Origin: Astrobacterium formosum
GTDB lineage: Bacteria > Pseudomonadota > Alphaproteobacteria > Rhizobiales > Xanthobacteraceae
Reading direction: 5' to 3'
DNA length: 64,000 bases
NCBI GenBank assembly: GCA_030848545.1
Contig: JAVDCA010000009.1
Span: forward strand, 124,001 to 188,000
The notes below the pieces were generated by a model that saw only the letters and a program-made list of their open reading frames with translations, made no database searches and had not been told where the DNA came from. Each line of letters starts with the position of its first letter. Positions within the stretch are counted from its first letter, which is position 1. Position numbers and translations under genes: made by a program. Shown here piece after piece: positions 24,827-33,883 of this stretch.

Positions 24827-25321
24827 CTTGCCCCTGAATAGCCGAAGGCGGGGGAGGCGGCAACGGGGAAGGCACGGGCAAAAGGCCGGTCGAACCGCCC
24901 ACCCGCCGGCGGGGAAAGACAGGTGAGGGAGAGCCGACGCGGTACACCCAGCTCTCCCTTCACCCCGACCACACGGCATGCCGGCGCGATACGCCACAAG
25001 GTGCGCCGGTACGTGCGGTCAACGTTCGGAATTGGTCCGGGAAAGGGCCGTTCAGCCGCGCCGGCGGGCGCGAGCGTCCATGCCCTTGAAGGCGCGCTGC
25101 CACCCGGTTTCGTCCATCCATCCCCTCCTGGCCCGTGGGGCCACTCCACACCCGGCCGTGATCCTCGGAACCCTTCGCGGCGCGCCGGCGCCCGAATTGC
25201 GGCAGTCTGCGGACCGATTCGGGGTAAGAATCCCGCCATGGCGGCCGGGTGGTACGAGGAGGCGGCGGGCTTTGAGGGCGGCGCCGAAATCGCTATAGGG
25301 GGCGCCAAAGCGAGAGAGCCC
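24827..25321. other. Spacer between tRNA-Arg and mtnA
   Basis: About 495 bases with no credible gene. The mtnA frame is open through it but shows no family similarity before 25322. It holds the divergent promoters of the tRNA and mtnA, not individually resolvable by eye. Confidence 0.35.
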
Positions 25322-26461
25322 ATGAAGATCGACGGACGAAGCTGGCGCACCATCTGGGTCGAGGACGATGGCCATACGGTCGGCGTGATCGACCAGACCC
25401 GACTGCCGCACGAATTCGCAACCGTGCGGCTTGCCGGTCTCGACGAGGCCGCCCGCGCCATCGCCACCATGGTGGTGCGCGGCGCGCCGCTGATCGGCGC
25501 CACCGCGGCTTACGGCATGGCCCTGGGGTTGCGCACCGAGGCCTCCGATGCGTCCCTCGAACACGCCTATCAGGTGCTCCTCGCCACCCGGCCGACGGCG
25601 GTCAATCTGCGCTGGGCGCTGGACGAGATGGTCAAGGCGGTGCGCAACCTCCCGCGCGCCGAGCGCGCCGCCGCGGCTTACGCGCGCGCGGCGGCGATCT
25701 GCGACGAAGATGTCGAAATCTGCCGCGCCATCGGGGTGCACGGGCAGGCCCTGATCGCCGACATTGCCGTCGGCCGGGACGGTGCTCCCGTCAATGTCCT
25801 GACCCACTGCAATGCGGGCTGGCTGGCGACCGTCGACTGGGGCACCGCGCTCGCCCCCGTCTACGCCGCCCATGATGCCGGCATCCCCATCCATGTCTGG
25901 GTGGACGAGACGCGGCCGCGCAACCAGGGCGCCTCCCTGACGGCGTTCGAACTCGGCCATCACGGTGTTCCCCACACGGTGATCGCCGACAATACCGGCG
26001 GCCACCTGATGCAGAACGACCTCGTCGACCTCGTCATCGTGGGCACCGACCGGGTGACCGCCAATGGCGATGTCTGCAACAAGATCGGCACCTATCTGAA
26101 GGCGCTCGCGGCCCGCGACAACGCCGTGCCGTTCTACGTCGCGGCGCCGTCGCCGAGCATCGACTTCACGATCGCCCGCGGCCGCGACATCCCGATCGAA
26201 GAGCGCGGCGGCGAGGAGGTCGCGACCATGACGGGCCGCACCGCCGACGGCCGCACCGAGACCGTGCGGGTGGTGCCGGAGGGTTCGCCGGTGGCGAACT
26301 ACGCCTTCGACGTCACTCCGGCGCGGCTCGTCACCGGCCTCGTCACCGAGCGCGGCATCGTCGCGGCGAGCGGCCCCGGCCTCGCGGCCGCGTTCCCGGA
26401 TCGGGTCGAAGCGGCAGCCGTTGCCGCGAGGGCGGCCGAAGCCGCGAAGGCGGCCGAATGA
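25322..26461 (+). CDS. mtnA: S-methyl-5-thioribose-1-phosphate isomerase
   Basis: Converts methylthioribose-1-phosphate to methylthioribulose-1-phosphate in methionine salvage. The 379-residue protein has [16 protein letters not shown], the catalytic cysteine in [11 protein letters not shown] (Cys163) and the catalytic aspartate in [11 protein letters not shown] (Asp243), plus the downstream NKIGTY. The ATG at 25322 follows a GAGAGAG site. Its stop overlaps the mmcB start (ATGA). No other methionine-salvage gene is nearby. Confidence 0.95.
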   Translation: MKIDGRSWRTIWVEDDGHTVGVIDQTRLPHEFATVRLAGLDEAARAIATMVVRGAPLIGATAAYGMALGLRTEASDASLEHAYQVLLATRPTAVNLRWALDEMVKAVRNLPRAERAAAAYARAAAICDEDVEICRAIGVHGQALIADIAVGRDGAPVNVLTHCNAGWLATVDWGTALAPVYAAHDAGIPIHVWVDETRPRNQGASLTAFELGHHGVPHTVIADNTGGHLMQNDLVDLVIVGTDRVTANGDVCNKIGTYLKALAARDNAVPFYVAAPSPSIDFTIARGRDIPIEERGGEEVATMTGRTADGRTETVRVVPEGSPVANYAFDVTPARLVTGLVTERGIVAASGPGLAAAFPDRVEAAAVAARAAEAAKAAE

Positions 26462-26940
26462 GCGTCGGGCCTGCCGCGGGCTTCCCGGTCGACGGGCGCC
26501 AGTCGCCGACGGCGCTCATGGTTTCGCGCGGCACCCAGCGGCTCCTGTCGAGCCTCGGCCTCGCCTGCGTGAGCGAACTGCCGCTCGCCTCCGGCCGCCG
26601 CGCCGATCTGGTCGCCGTCGGCGGCGACGGCGAGATCTGGATCGTCGAGGTCAAGTCGTCGGTCGCCGATTTCCGCGTCGACCAGAAATGGCCGGACTAC
26701 CGCGCCCATTGCGACCGGCTGTTCTTCGCCACCGCCGCCCATGTGCCGGCCGACATCTTTCCCGAGGATGCCGGCCTGATCGTCGCCGACGGCTATGGGG
26801 GCGAAGTGCTGCGCGGCGCGCCCGAACACCGGCTGCACGCGTCCACGCGCAAGAGCATGCTGTTGTGCTTCGCCCGCGCCGCCGCCGTGCGGCTGCAGTC
26901 CCTCGCCGACCCGCAGGGGCCGTATGGCGAGGTGGTGTGA
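26458..26940 (+). CDS. mmcB: MmcB family DNA repair protein
   Basis: A 160-residue protein of the MmcB family (linked to mitomycin C resistance in Caulobacter) with a restriction-endonuclease-like core. [22 protein letters not shown] supplies the D...ExK pattern around residues 46-68, followed by [20 protein letters not shown]. Length and motif order are those of alphaproteobacterial homologues. Translation is coupled to mtnA by a four-base overlap, a fortuitous-looking pairing in terms of function. Confidence 0.88.
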   Translation: MSVGPAAGFPVDGRQSPTALMVSRGTQRLLSSLGLACVSELPLASGRRADLVAVGGDGEIWIVEVKSSVADFRVDQKWPDYRAHCDRLFFATAAHVPADIFPEDAGLIVADGYGGEVLRGAPEHRLHASTRKSMLLCFARAAAVRLQSLADPQGPYGEVV

Positions 26941-26969
26941 GGCGGGTGTTCGGCTGATCCGTCCCGGTT

Positions 26970-27063
26970 ATTCCGGGGCGGCCGAAGGCCGAACCCGGAA
27001 TCCAGCCAGGGATTTGCGGGTGTGGCTGGATTCCGGGTTCGCTGCTTTGCAGCGCCCCGGAAT
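26970..27063. repeat. Long nested palindrome between mmcB and actR
   Basis: Outer arms ATTCCGGGGCG (26970-26980) and CGCCCCGGAAT (27053-27063) enclose perfect 18-base inner arms, GAACCCGGAATCCAGCCA at 26991-27008 and its complement at 27023-27040. It lies between two convergent genes and could end transcription in both directions. Similar elements recur in Rhizobiales spacers. Confidence 0.85.
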
Positions 27064-27073
27064 GACCAACACC

Positions 27074-27661
27074 CTACTTCGGCGCCCGCTTGGCGAGGAT
27101 GCGCTGCAGGGTGCGGCGGTGCATGTTGAGGCGGCGCGCCGTCTCCGAGACGTTGCGGCCGCACAGCTCGTAGATGCGCTGGATATGCTCCCAGCGCACG
27201 CGGTCGGCCGACATGGGGTTCTCGGGCGGATCGGCCTTGCGGCCCTCGAGCGCCAGCAGGGCGGCGACCACGTCGTCCGCATCGGCCGGCTTGGAGAGAT
27301 AATCGACGGCCCCGAGTTTGACCGCCGTCACCGCGGTGGCGATGTTGCCGTAGCCGGTCAGAACGATGCCGCGCGCATCCGGCCGGCGCTTCTTGAGCGC
27401 CGAGATGACGTCGAGGCCCGAGCCGTCGCCGAGCCGCATGTCGACGACCGCGAAGGCGGGCGGCGCCCGCTCCACATGATGCAGGCCGTCGGCGACGGAT
27501 TCGGCCATCGTGACCGTGAATCCGCGGCCCTCCATGGCGCGCGCCAGCCGCTGCAGGAGCGATTTGTCGTCCTCGACGATCAGCAGGGTCCGTTCGCCGG
27601 AAATCGCGACGTTGGTGGTCATGCCGACGACGGGCTCCGTGACGTGGTTGTGCTCGCTCAT
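27074..27661 (-). CDS. actR: Redox response regulator ActR/RegA
   Basis: DNA-binding response regulator of the RegB/RegA (ActS/ActR, PrrB/PrrA) global redox system. Residues 25-140 form the receiver domain with the phospho-acceptor in FAVVDMRLGDGSG and the conserved lysine in DYLSKPAD. The C-terminal Fis-type helix-turn-helix ETARRLNMHRRTLQRIL is nearly invariant in this family. The ATG at 27661 has AGGAGAGG just upstream. The sensor gene actS lies 106 bases upstream on the same strand. In relatives the pair controls respiration, nitrogen and CO2 metabolism in response to quinone redox state. Confidence 0.94.
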   Translation of the reverse strand: MSEHNHVTEPVVGMTTNVAISGERTLLIVEDDKSLLQRLARAMEGRGFTVTMAESVADGLHHVERAPPAFAVVDMRLGDGSGLDVISALKKRRPDARGIVLTGYGNIATAVTAVKLGAVDYLSKPADADDVVAALLALEGRKADPPENPMSADRVRWEHIQRIYELCGRNVSETARRLNMHRRTLQRILAKRAPK

Positions 27662-27767
27662 GCCTCTCCTACACACATTGTAGTCTTCATCGGGCCCGCG
27701 TCCACCCGGGACGGCCAGTATAACCCCTGCCGTAACCCTAGGCCGAACCGGCCGGCTTTGGGGGCGG

Positions 27768-29081
27768 TCAAGATGTCGCGGTGCCGCGGCGCTCGAATTC
27801 CGCCCGGTTCCAGCGCAACCGGATGACGGCACCGCGCTGCGGATAGGTGCGGTTTTCCAGGGTCAGCCGCGCGCCCGTCCGCTCCAGGAGGGTCTTGGCG
27901 ATGAAAAAACCGAGGCCGAGGCCGGGCAGTTCGCCGCGCAGCCGGCGGGCCCGCTGGCTCGTCACATAGGGTTCGCCGATCCGCTCCCTGATCTCCGGGG
28001 GAAAGCCGGGGCCGTCGTCCGCGATCGTCACCGTGACGGTCTCGTCCTTCCATTCGGCGGTGACGTCGACGCCCTCGCGGGCAAAATCGACGGCGTTCTC
28101 CAAAAGGTTGCCGAGGCCGTAAAGGATCGCCGGATTGCGTTCGCCGACCGGTTCGTCGTCGCGATCGGGCGGCAGGGTGACACGGATCTCGACCCCGAAG
28201 TCGCGATGGGGCGCGACCACGTCCTCCACCAGCGCCGACAGCTTCATCAATTCGAACGGCTCGCCGGGCGCGTCCAGGCGGGACAGCTTGCCGAGGATGT
28301 CGCCGCAGCGCTTCGCCTGCTCGCGCAGCAGACGGGCATCCTCCGCGTGGGGGGAATCCGGGCCGAGCTCGCGTTCGAGTTCCTTGGCGACCAGGGCGAT
28401 GGTGGAAAGCGGCGTTCCCAATTCGTGGGCGGCGGCGGCGGCGAGGCCGTCGAGCTTGGAGAGATGCTCCTCGCGGGTGAGCACCAGTTCGGCCGCCGTC
28501 AGGGCGTCGGCGAGCTGGCGCGATTCCTTGGTGATCTGCCACGCGTAAACGCCGATATAGCCGGTGGCGAGCAGGATCGCGAGCCAGACCCCGAACATGT
28601 AGAGGGACGGCAGCTCCAACGGGTCCTCGCTCGCCCACGGCAGCGGATAGTGGATGAACACCAGAACGGTCGCGCAGGCGACGGCGAGGGCGGCGAGCGT
28701 CAGCGTCATGCGGGCCGGCAGGATGGTGGCGGAGATCAGCACCGGTCCGATGAGCAGGAAGGCGAACGGGTTCTGCAGCCCGCCGGTGAGGAACAGGAGC
28801 GCGGTCAGTTCGGCGACGTCGAAGCCCAAGAGCCAGGCGGCGCGGTCGGCCTCGAGACGCTGATGCGGGCGGAAACGGGCTCGCAACGCGATGTTGATCC
28901 AGGCGTAGAGTGCGATAATGGCGAGGCATGGCATGATCGGCAGCGGGAAATTGAGCCCGTCATTGACGGCGAGCACCGTGATGCTCTGCCCCAGGATGGC
29001 GAGCCATCGCAGCCGCACCAGCGTATCGACGCGCACGCTTCGCACGCGGCTGGCGGTGATGTTCTGGGTCAGGTCGTCCAT
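27768..29081 (-). CDS. actS: Redox sensor histidine kinase ActS/RegB
   Basis: A 437-residue membrane sensor kinase partnered with ActR. It has six predicted membrane helices in residues 25-180, with the RegB ubiquinone-binding heptapeptide GGLQNPF at 100-106. The H-box AAAAHELGTPLSTI carries phospho-His219, and the redox-active cysteine lies in KRCGDIL (Cys259). NLLENAVDFA, DDGPGFP and GLGLGFFIAK form the ATP domain. I start at ATG 29081 after GGAAGAG; the frame stays open to 29183 but only adds a repeat-derived AQESR stretch. Confidence 0.94.
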   Translation of the reverse strand: MDDLTQNITASRVRSVRVDTLVRLRWLAILGQSITVLAVNDGLNFPLPIMPCLAIIALYAWINIALRARFRPHQRLEADRAAWLLGFDVAELTALLFLTGGLQNPFAFLLIGPVLISATILPARMTLTLAALAVACATVLVFIHYPLPWASEDPLELPSLYMFGVWLAILLATGYIGVYAWQITKESRQLADALTAAELVLTREEHLSKLDGLAAAAAHELGTPLSTIALVAKELERELGPDSPHAEDARLLREQAKRCGDILGKLSRLDAPGEPFELMKLSALVEDVVAPHRDFGVEIRVTLPPDRDDEPVGERNPAILYGLGNLLENAVDFAREGVDVTAEWKDETVTVTIADDGPGFPPEIRERIGEPYVTSQRARRLRGELPGLGLGFFIAKTLLERTGARLTLENRTYPQRGAVIRLRWNRAEFERRGTATS

Positions 29082-29087
29082 GTTCTC

Positions 29088-29135
29088 TTCCGCCCGGCTC
29101 TCTTGCGCCCGGCTCTCTTGCGCCCGTGACGGCAG
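29088..29135. repeat. Short tandem repeat upstream of actS
   Basis: A 15-base unit CTCTTGCGCCCGG(CT) is repeated about three times immediately ahead of the actS start. If the upstream ATG at 29183 were used it would encode RAQES repeats. Confidence 0.6.
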
Positions 29136-29236
29136 TGGCTCGGCGCGTCCGGGCGCGCCACCGGCCGTCACGCCATCATACATGAGGCGGGCCCCTCTTG
29201 CCTCCCGGTCGTGGGCGCGCCAAATGTCACGTCGTC

Positions 29237-30004
29237 ATGGAGAGCCCAGTGCCCGCAAGCGCCGCCGTCGCCGTCGATCGCCTCGTCAAGGTCTACAAGG
29301 GCGGCATGGCGGTGGCCGGCGTTTCCTTTTCGCTCGCGTCCGGCTCGGTGACCGGGCTTCTGGGCGGCAACGGCGCCGGCAAGACCACCACGATCGCGAT
29401 GATCATGGGGCTGGTCGAACCGACCTCCGGCTCGGTTTCGGTGCTCGGCGCCGAGATGCCGCGCCAGCGCCATCGGGTCCTGCAGCGCATGAACTTCGAA
29501 AGTCCCTATGTGGAAATGCCCATGCGGCTGACGGTGCGCCAGAACCTCACCGTGTTCGCCCGCCTCTACGACGTCGACGACGTCGCCGCCCGCATCGCCG
29601 AACTCGCCGCCGAACTCGACCTCGTCGATCTGCTCGACCGGCCGAGCGGCAAGCTTTCCGCCGGCCAGAAGACCCGCGTGTCGCTCGCCAAGGCGCTCCT
29701 GAACGCTCCCGAACTGTTGCTCCTCGACGAACCGACGGCCTCGCTCGACCCCGACACGGCCGACTGGGTGCGCAGCCGGCTGGAGCGCTACCGCGCCGAG
29801 CGCGGCGCCACCATCCTGCTCGCCTCCCACAACATGAACGAGGTCGAGCGGTTGTGCGAGCGGGTGATCATCATGAAGAAGGGCCTGATCGAGGACGACG
29901 CCTCGCCCGGTGAACTGCTCGCCCGCTACGGCCGCCGCACGCTCGAAGAGGTCTTCCTCGACGTCGCCCGCGGACGCGGCGAAGCCCGCGAGGCGGCGCA
30001 ATGA
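29237..30004 (+). CDS. ABC transporter ATP-binding protein (ABC-2 exporter type)
   Basis: A 255-residue ATPase with Walker A GGNGAGKTTT, Q-loop region, the signature LSAGQKTRVSLAK, Walker B LLLLDEPTASLD and the H-loop histidine in LLASHNMNEV. The closing RRTLEEVFLDVARG is typical of ABC-2/DrrA/NodI-like exporters. The ATG at 29237 lacks an obvious ribosome-binding site. It overlaps the permease gene by four bases. It is divergent from actS. The exported substrate is unknown. Confidence 0.9.
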   Translation: MESPVPASAAVAVDRLVKVYKGGMAVAGVSFSLASGSVTGLLGGNGAGKTTTIAMIMGLVEPTSGSVSVLGAEMPRQRHRVLQRMNFESPYVEMPMRLTVRQNLTVFARLYDVDDVAARIAELAAELDLVDLLDRPSGKLSAGQKTRVSLAKALLNAPELLLLDEPTASLDPDTADWVRSRLERYRAERGATILLASHNMNEVERLCERVIIMKKGLIEDDASPGELLARYGRRTLEEVFLDVARGRGEAREAAQ

Positions 30005-30843
30005 ACGCCGAACACAAGTCCTCCGACAGCCAGGCTTCGATCTCCGCTTCGATCTCCATGCGGCGCGTCGGCGCCATGACGTTGCGCTACTGGTACCTGT
30101 TGCGCTCGTCCTGGCCACGCCTCCTCGATCTCGTCTATTGGCCGGCCGTGCAGATGCTGATGTGGGGCTTCCTGCAGAACTATATCGGCCAGAATGCCGG
30201 CTTCTTCGCCCGCGCCGGCGGCACCTTCATCGGCGCCGTCCTGTTGTGGGACATCCTGTTCCGCGGCCAGCTCGGCTTCTCGATCTCGTTTCTCGAGGAG
30301 ATGTGGTCGCGCAATCTCGCCAACCTGATGATGAGCCCGCTCAAGCCGATCGAATTCATCCTGTCGATGATGATCATGAGCCTGGTGCGCTTGGCGATCG
30401 GGATGGTGCCGGTCACCATCCTGGCGATCGCGTTCTTCGGCTTCAATCTCTATGGACTGGGTTTTGCCCTCGCGGCCTTCTTCGCCAACCTCATCCTGAC
30501 CAGCTGGGCGATCGGCATCTTCGTGTCGGGCGTCGTGATGCGCAACGGCCTCGGTGCCGAGAACCTCGCCTGGACCATCATGTTCGTGTTCCTGCCGCTG
30601 ACCTGCGTCTACTACCCGGTCGCGACGCTGCCCGGCTGGCTGCAGATGATCGCGTGGCTGTTGCCGCCCACCTATGTGTTCGAGGGTATGCGGGCGCTGC
30701 TCATCGACCAGGTCTTCCGCGCCGACCTGATGCTGCAGGCCTTCGCGATCAATGTTGTCCTGTTCGTCGCCGCGGTCGTCTCTTTCCTGGCCTTGCTGAA
30801 GAGCGCGCGCCGGCAGGGCTCGCTGCTGCAGACGGGCGAATGA
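30001..30843 (+). CDS. ABC-2 type transporter permease
   Basis: A 280-residue inner-membrane protein with about six hydrophobic segments and the ABC-2 family traits of a short cytoplasmic N-terminus, SWPRLLDLVYWPAVQMLMWG at the first helix, and the C-terminal LPPTYVFEGMRALLID. Translation is coupled to the ATPase (ATGA overlap). Together they form a half-size exporter whose cargo cannot be inferred from sequence. Confidence 0.9.
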   Translation: MNAEHKSSDSQASISASISMRRVGAMTLRYWYLLRSSWPRLLDLVYWPAVQMLMWGFLQNYIGQNAGFFARAGGTFIGAVLLWDILFRGQLGFSISFLEEMWSRNLANLMMSPLKPIEFILSMMIMSLVRLAIGMVPVTILAIAFFGFNLYGLGFALAAFFANLILTSWAIGIFVSGVVMRNGLGAENLAWTIMFVFLPLTCVYYPVATLPGWLQMIAWLLPPTYVFEGMRALLIDQVFRADLMLQAFAINVVLFVAAVVSFLALLKSARRQGSLLQTGE

Positions 30844-31305
30844 TACTGTTTTCGACTGATCAGCTCGGTTCGTGCCCCGGGCGCGCTGCAGCACGAGCGC
30901 GGTTACGCGCGTCTTCGACGCGCTATGCAATGCTGCTGCGCAGACCCGGGGTCTGGCTCTGAGCGAGGCCTAAGGGTCTGCGGCGCGTCATTCGCGGAAG
31001 AGCTCATGCCGCACCGCGCCCGGGGCACGATACCGAGGCAATCTCACGGAACCTGTATGAGCATCCCCGACAGGTCTCCCGGCACCTTTTGGCGATCCAG
31101 ACGTTGTCAAGCGCACAAATCGTCGGCCCGAAAAGGGGGATCGGCCGCCAAACACGTGTTGACGGATGCGATGCAAGGGACACACAGTGACGAGAGTAGC
31201 GCCGCAAAAGGCGCGCCGGGGCGCGGGGAACTGGAAATGCCCATAGGGGAATTCGGGAGCGCGGCGGCGCTGCGCCGCGAGGGCGCTGTCACGCTTTCAT
31301 CGCCC
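30844..31305. other. Spacer upstream of phaZ
   Basis: The phaZ frame is open through most of this 460-base interval but shows no family similarity. The only credible alternative start is the ATG at 31237. No clear RNA or repeat was seen. Confidence 0.4.
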
Positions 31306-32595
31306 ATGTATTGGTTCTACGAGATGAGCCATGCGGCCCTCGATCCCTCGCGGGCCATGGCGGACGCCACCCAGGCCTGTTTCAAGAGCGCCTTTAACCC
31401 GTGGTCGGCCACCACCATCGGCAAGCAGATCGCCGCCGCCTGCGAATTGTTCGAGCGCTCGACGCGCCGCTACAATCGCCCGGATTGGCGGATCGACGCC
31501 ACCGAGGTCGCCGGAGAGCCGGTCGCGGTCGACGTCAGGACGGTGTGGGAACGCCCGTTCTGCCGCCTCCTGCATTTCCAGCGCCTGTTCGAGCAGTCGC
31601 CCCGGCAGCCGCAGCCGCAGCCGCGGGTGCTCGTGGTCGCGCCCATGTCGGGCCACTACGCCACCCTCCTACGCGGCACCGTCGAGGCCTTGCTGCCCGG
31701 GCACGACGTCTTCGTCACCGACTGGGTCGATGCCCGCATGGTGCCGGTGTCGCAAGGGCGCTTCGACCTCGACGACTACATCGACTACGTGATCGAGATG
31801 CTCCGGTTCCTGGACGGTGACGTGCACGTGGTCGCGGTGTGCCAGCCGTCGGTGCCGGTGCTCGCCGCCGTCTCCGTAATGGAGGCGGCCCTCGATCCCC
31901 ATGTTCCCCATTCCATGGTGCTGATGGGCGGCCCGATCGACACCCGCAAGGCGCCGACCGCGGTCAACCGCCTGGCACAGGAGCGCGGCACCGACTGGTT
32001 CCGCCGCCATGTCATCACCAAGGTGCCGTTCCCGCATCCCGGCTTCATGCGCGACGTCTATCCGGGCTTCCTGCAGCTCAATGGCTTCATGACCATGAAC
32101 CTCGATCGCCACATCGAGGCGCATCGGCGCCTGTTCCAGCACCTCGTCGCCGGCGATGGCGATTCCGCCCAGAAGCACAGGGAGTTCTACGACGAATATC
32201 TGGCCGTGATGGACCTCACCGCCGAGTTCTATCTGCAGACCGTGCGCACCGTGTTCGTCCGGCACGACTTGCCGAAGGGCGAGATGATGCACCGCGGCCG
32301 GCGCGTCGATCCCGCCGCCATTCGCCGCGTGGCGTTGATGACCGTGGAGGGCGAACACGACGACATCTCCGGTGTCGGACAGACCGAGGCCGCCCACGCC
32401 TTGTGCGTCAACATTCCGGCCGAGCGCCGACGGCATTGGATGCAGCCGGGTGTCGGCCACTACGGGGTCTTCAACGGCTCGCGTTTCCGCGCCGAGATCG
32501 TGCCGCGCCTCGCCGATTTCATGCTCGCTTCGCAATCGCGCCTTCGCGGTAAACCGTCGCGTGCCGCTTCCCGCCTCGCTGCTGCGGCGAACTAG
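31306..32595 (+). CDS. phaZ: Intracellular polyhydroxyalkanoate depolymerase
   Basis: A 429-residue enzyme that mobilises stored poly-3-hydroxybutyrate inside the cell. N-terminal MYWFYEMSHAALDPSRA is the usual beginning of the family, and the catalytic cysteine sits in VAVCQPSVPVLAA (Cys179), which replaces the serine of extracellular enzymes. The acid and base are probably in TVEGEHDDISG and GVGHYGVFNG. I chose 31306 by family similarity; ATG 31237, with a purine-rich upstream, would add 23 residues. Length agrees with the roughly 420 residues of Cupriavidus PhaZ1. Confidence 0.9.
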   Translation: MYWFYEMSHAALDPSRAMADATQACFKSAFNPWSATTIGKQIAAACELFERSTRRYNRPDWRIDATEVAGEPVAVDVRTVWERPFCRLLHFQRLFEQSPRQPQPQPRVLVVAPMSGHYATLLRGTVEALLPGHDVFVTDWVDARMVPVSQGRFDLDDYIDYVIEMLRFLDGDVHVVAVCQPSVPVLAAVSVMEAALDPHVPHSMVLMGGPIDTRKAPTAVNRLAQERGTDWFRRHVITKVPFPHPGFMRDVYPGFLQLNGFMTMNLDRHIEAHRRLFQHLVAGDGDSAQKHREFYDEYLAVMDLTAEFYLQTVRTVFVRHDLPKGEMMHRGRRVDPAAIRRVALMTVEGEHDDISGVGQTEAAHALCVNIPAERRRHWMQPGVGHYGVFNGSRFRAEIVPRLADFMLASQSRLRGKPSRAASRLAAAAN

Positions 32596-32963
32596 GAGGC
32601 CGCGCGACAACGCGCTCGGGCCTCGCAAATGGCATCGTGATGCGCCTCGCACGGGGGAGGGCGGAAAGCCCTCCGTAGGATCACTATCCCTCATGGAGAA
32701 GAACAGAACTGCCATTCAACATCTAAATTGCCCTATTTATCGACCTTTCCCCCATTCGGCCGCGATCGCATCCATTTTTCTGGCATAAGCCGCTGATAAA
32801 TCAGGTCAATCAAATGACCGATTTGAATCGTGCGAAACCGTATGAAGTGATTCTTTATTCACTTTATCTATCCGGCCTCATATAGTCATGAAGGCGTATC
32901 CCGGCACTACATCTAGAACAAATTAGCCCTGCGGATTGGAGGGGGGTGCAAGCCGGGTCGGAT
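32596..32963. other. AT-rich spacer between phaZ and the YgjP-type protease gene
   Basis: About 370 bases without a gene. Positions 32790-32930 are distinctly AT-rich compared with the surroundings and probably carry the promoter for the downstream gene. Confidence 0.4.
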
Positions 32964-33800
32964 ATGGCAGAATTCGACCCTGAACTTCCCCCCGGACCCC
33001 ACCCCATGCCCTTGCGTGCCCTGCTTTACCGACGTCCGACCGAACCTTCGGCCATCGAAGTCATGTTCGATCAGGCCATCTATCTCGTGCGTCTGCGTCG
33101 CCATCGTCAGGCGCGTCGCTACACGCTGCGCATCCAGGCGGCGACGCGTGAAGTCGTACTCACGATGCCGCCGCGCGGCAGCGTACGCGAGGCCCGCGAA
33201 TTCGCCGAGAAGCATGGGGGCTGGATCGCGGCGCGACTCGATCGTCTGCCGGAGGCGGCGCCGTTCGCCAGCGGCACGGTGGTGCCGATCCGCGGGCTCG
33301 CCCATCGCATCGTGCATCGCCGCGGCATCCGCGGCACGGTGTGGACCGAGCTCGACTCCTACGGCAATCGGTTGTTGTGCGTCGCCGGCGAAGTTCCGCA
33401 TCTGGATCGCCGCGTGCGCGACCACCTCAAGCGCGAGGCCAAGCGCGATCTCGAAGCGGCGGCCGGCCGCTATGCCGAAAAGATCGGCGTCACCTACAAG
33501 CGGGTCTCGATCCGCGACCAGTCGAGCCGGTGGGGATCGTGCTCGACCACCGGGGTTCTGTCGTTCTCCTGGCGGCTGATCCTCGCGCCGCGTTTCGTGC
33601 TCGACTATCTGGCCGCCCACGAGGTCGCGCATCTGGTCGAGATGAATCACTCTTCTCGTTTTTGGCGCCTGCTCATCCGTATGTGCCCTGACACCCATCG
33701 CGCCAAGAACTGGCTCGACGTGCACGGCACCGATCTGCATCGCTACGGCTTGAAGCCGCTCGAAGCGCCGATGCCTCGCCGCCGCCGCACGACGCACTGA
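32964..33800 (+). CDS. YgjP/SprT-like zinc metallopeptidase (DUF45, M48-type)
   Basis: A 278-residue soluble protein with the zinc motif HEVAH at residues 219-223 and a third ligand probably His229 in EMNHSSRFW. RDQSSRWGSCSTTGVLSFSW and the closing HGTDLHRYG are further conserved family segments. Members are widespread predicted metal-dependent hydrolases with poorly known substrates. Start choice is uncertain between ATG 32964 and GTG 32946, since neither has an ideally spaced ribosome-binding site. Confidence 0.88.
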   Translation: MAEFDPELPPGPHPMPLRALLYRRPTEPSAIEVMFDQAIYLVRLRRHRQARRYTLRIQAATREVVLTMPPRGSVREAREFAEKHGGWIAARLDRLPEAAPFASGTVVPIRGLAHRIVHRRGIRGTVWTELDSYGNRLLCVAGEVPHLDRRVRDHLKREAKRDLEAAAGRYAEKIGVTYKRVSIRDQSSRWGSCSTTGVLSFSWRLILAPRFVLDYLAAHEVAHLVEMNHSSRFWRLLIRMCPDTHRAKNWLDVHGTDLHRYGLKPLEAPMPRRRRTTH

Positions 33801-33883
33801 TTTCCCGACGCAGGATTGCGCGTTTCTTGCCGCCGTGTTCTCTCGGCGGCGACATGCGTTGACCGATTGGTTTCCAGCTCCTC

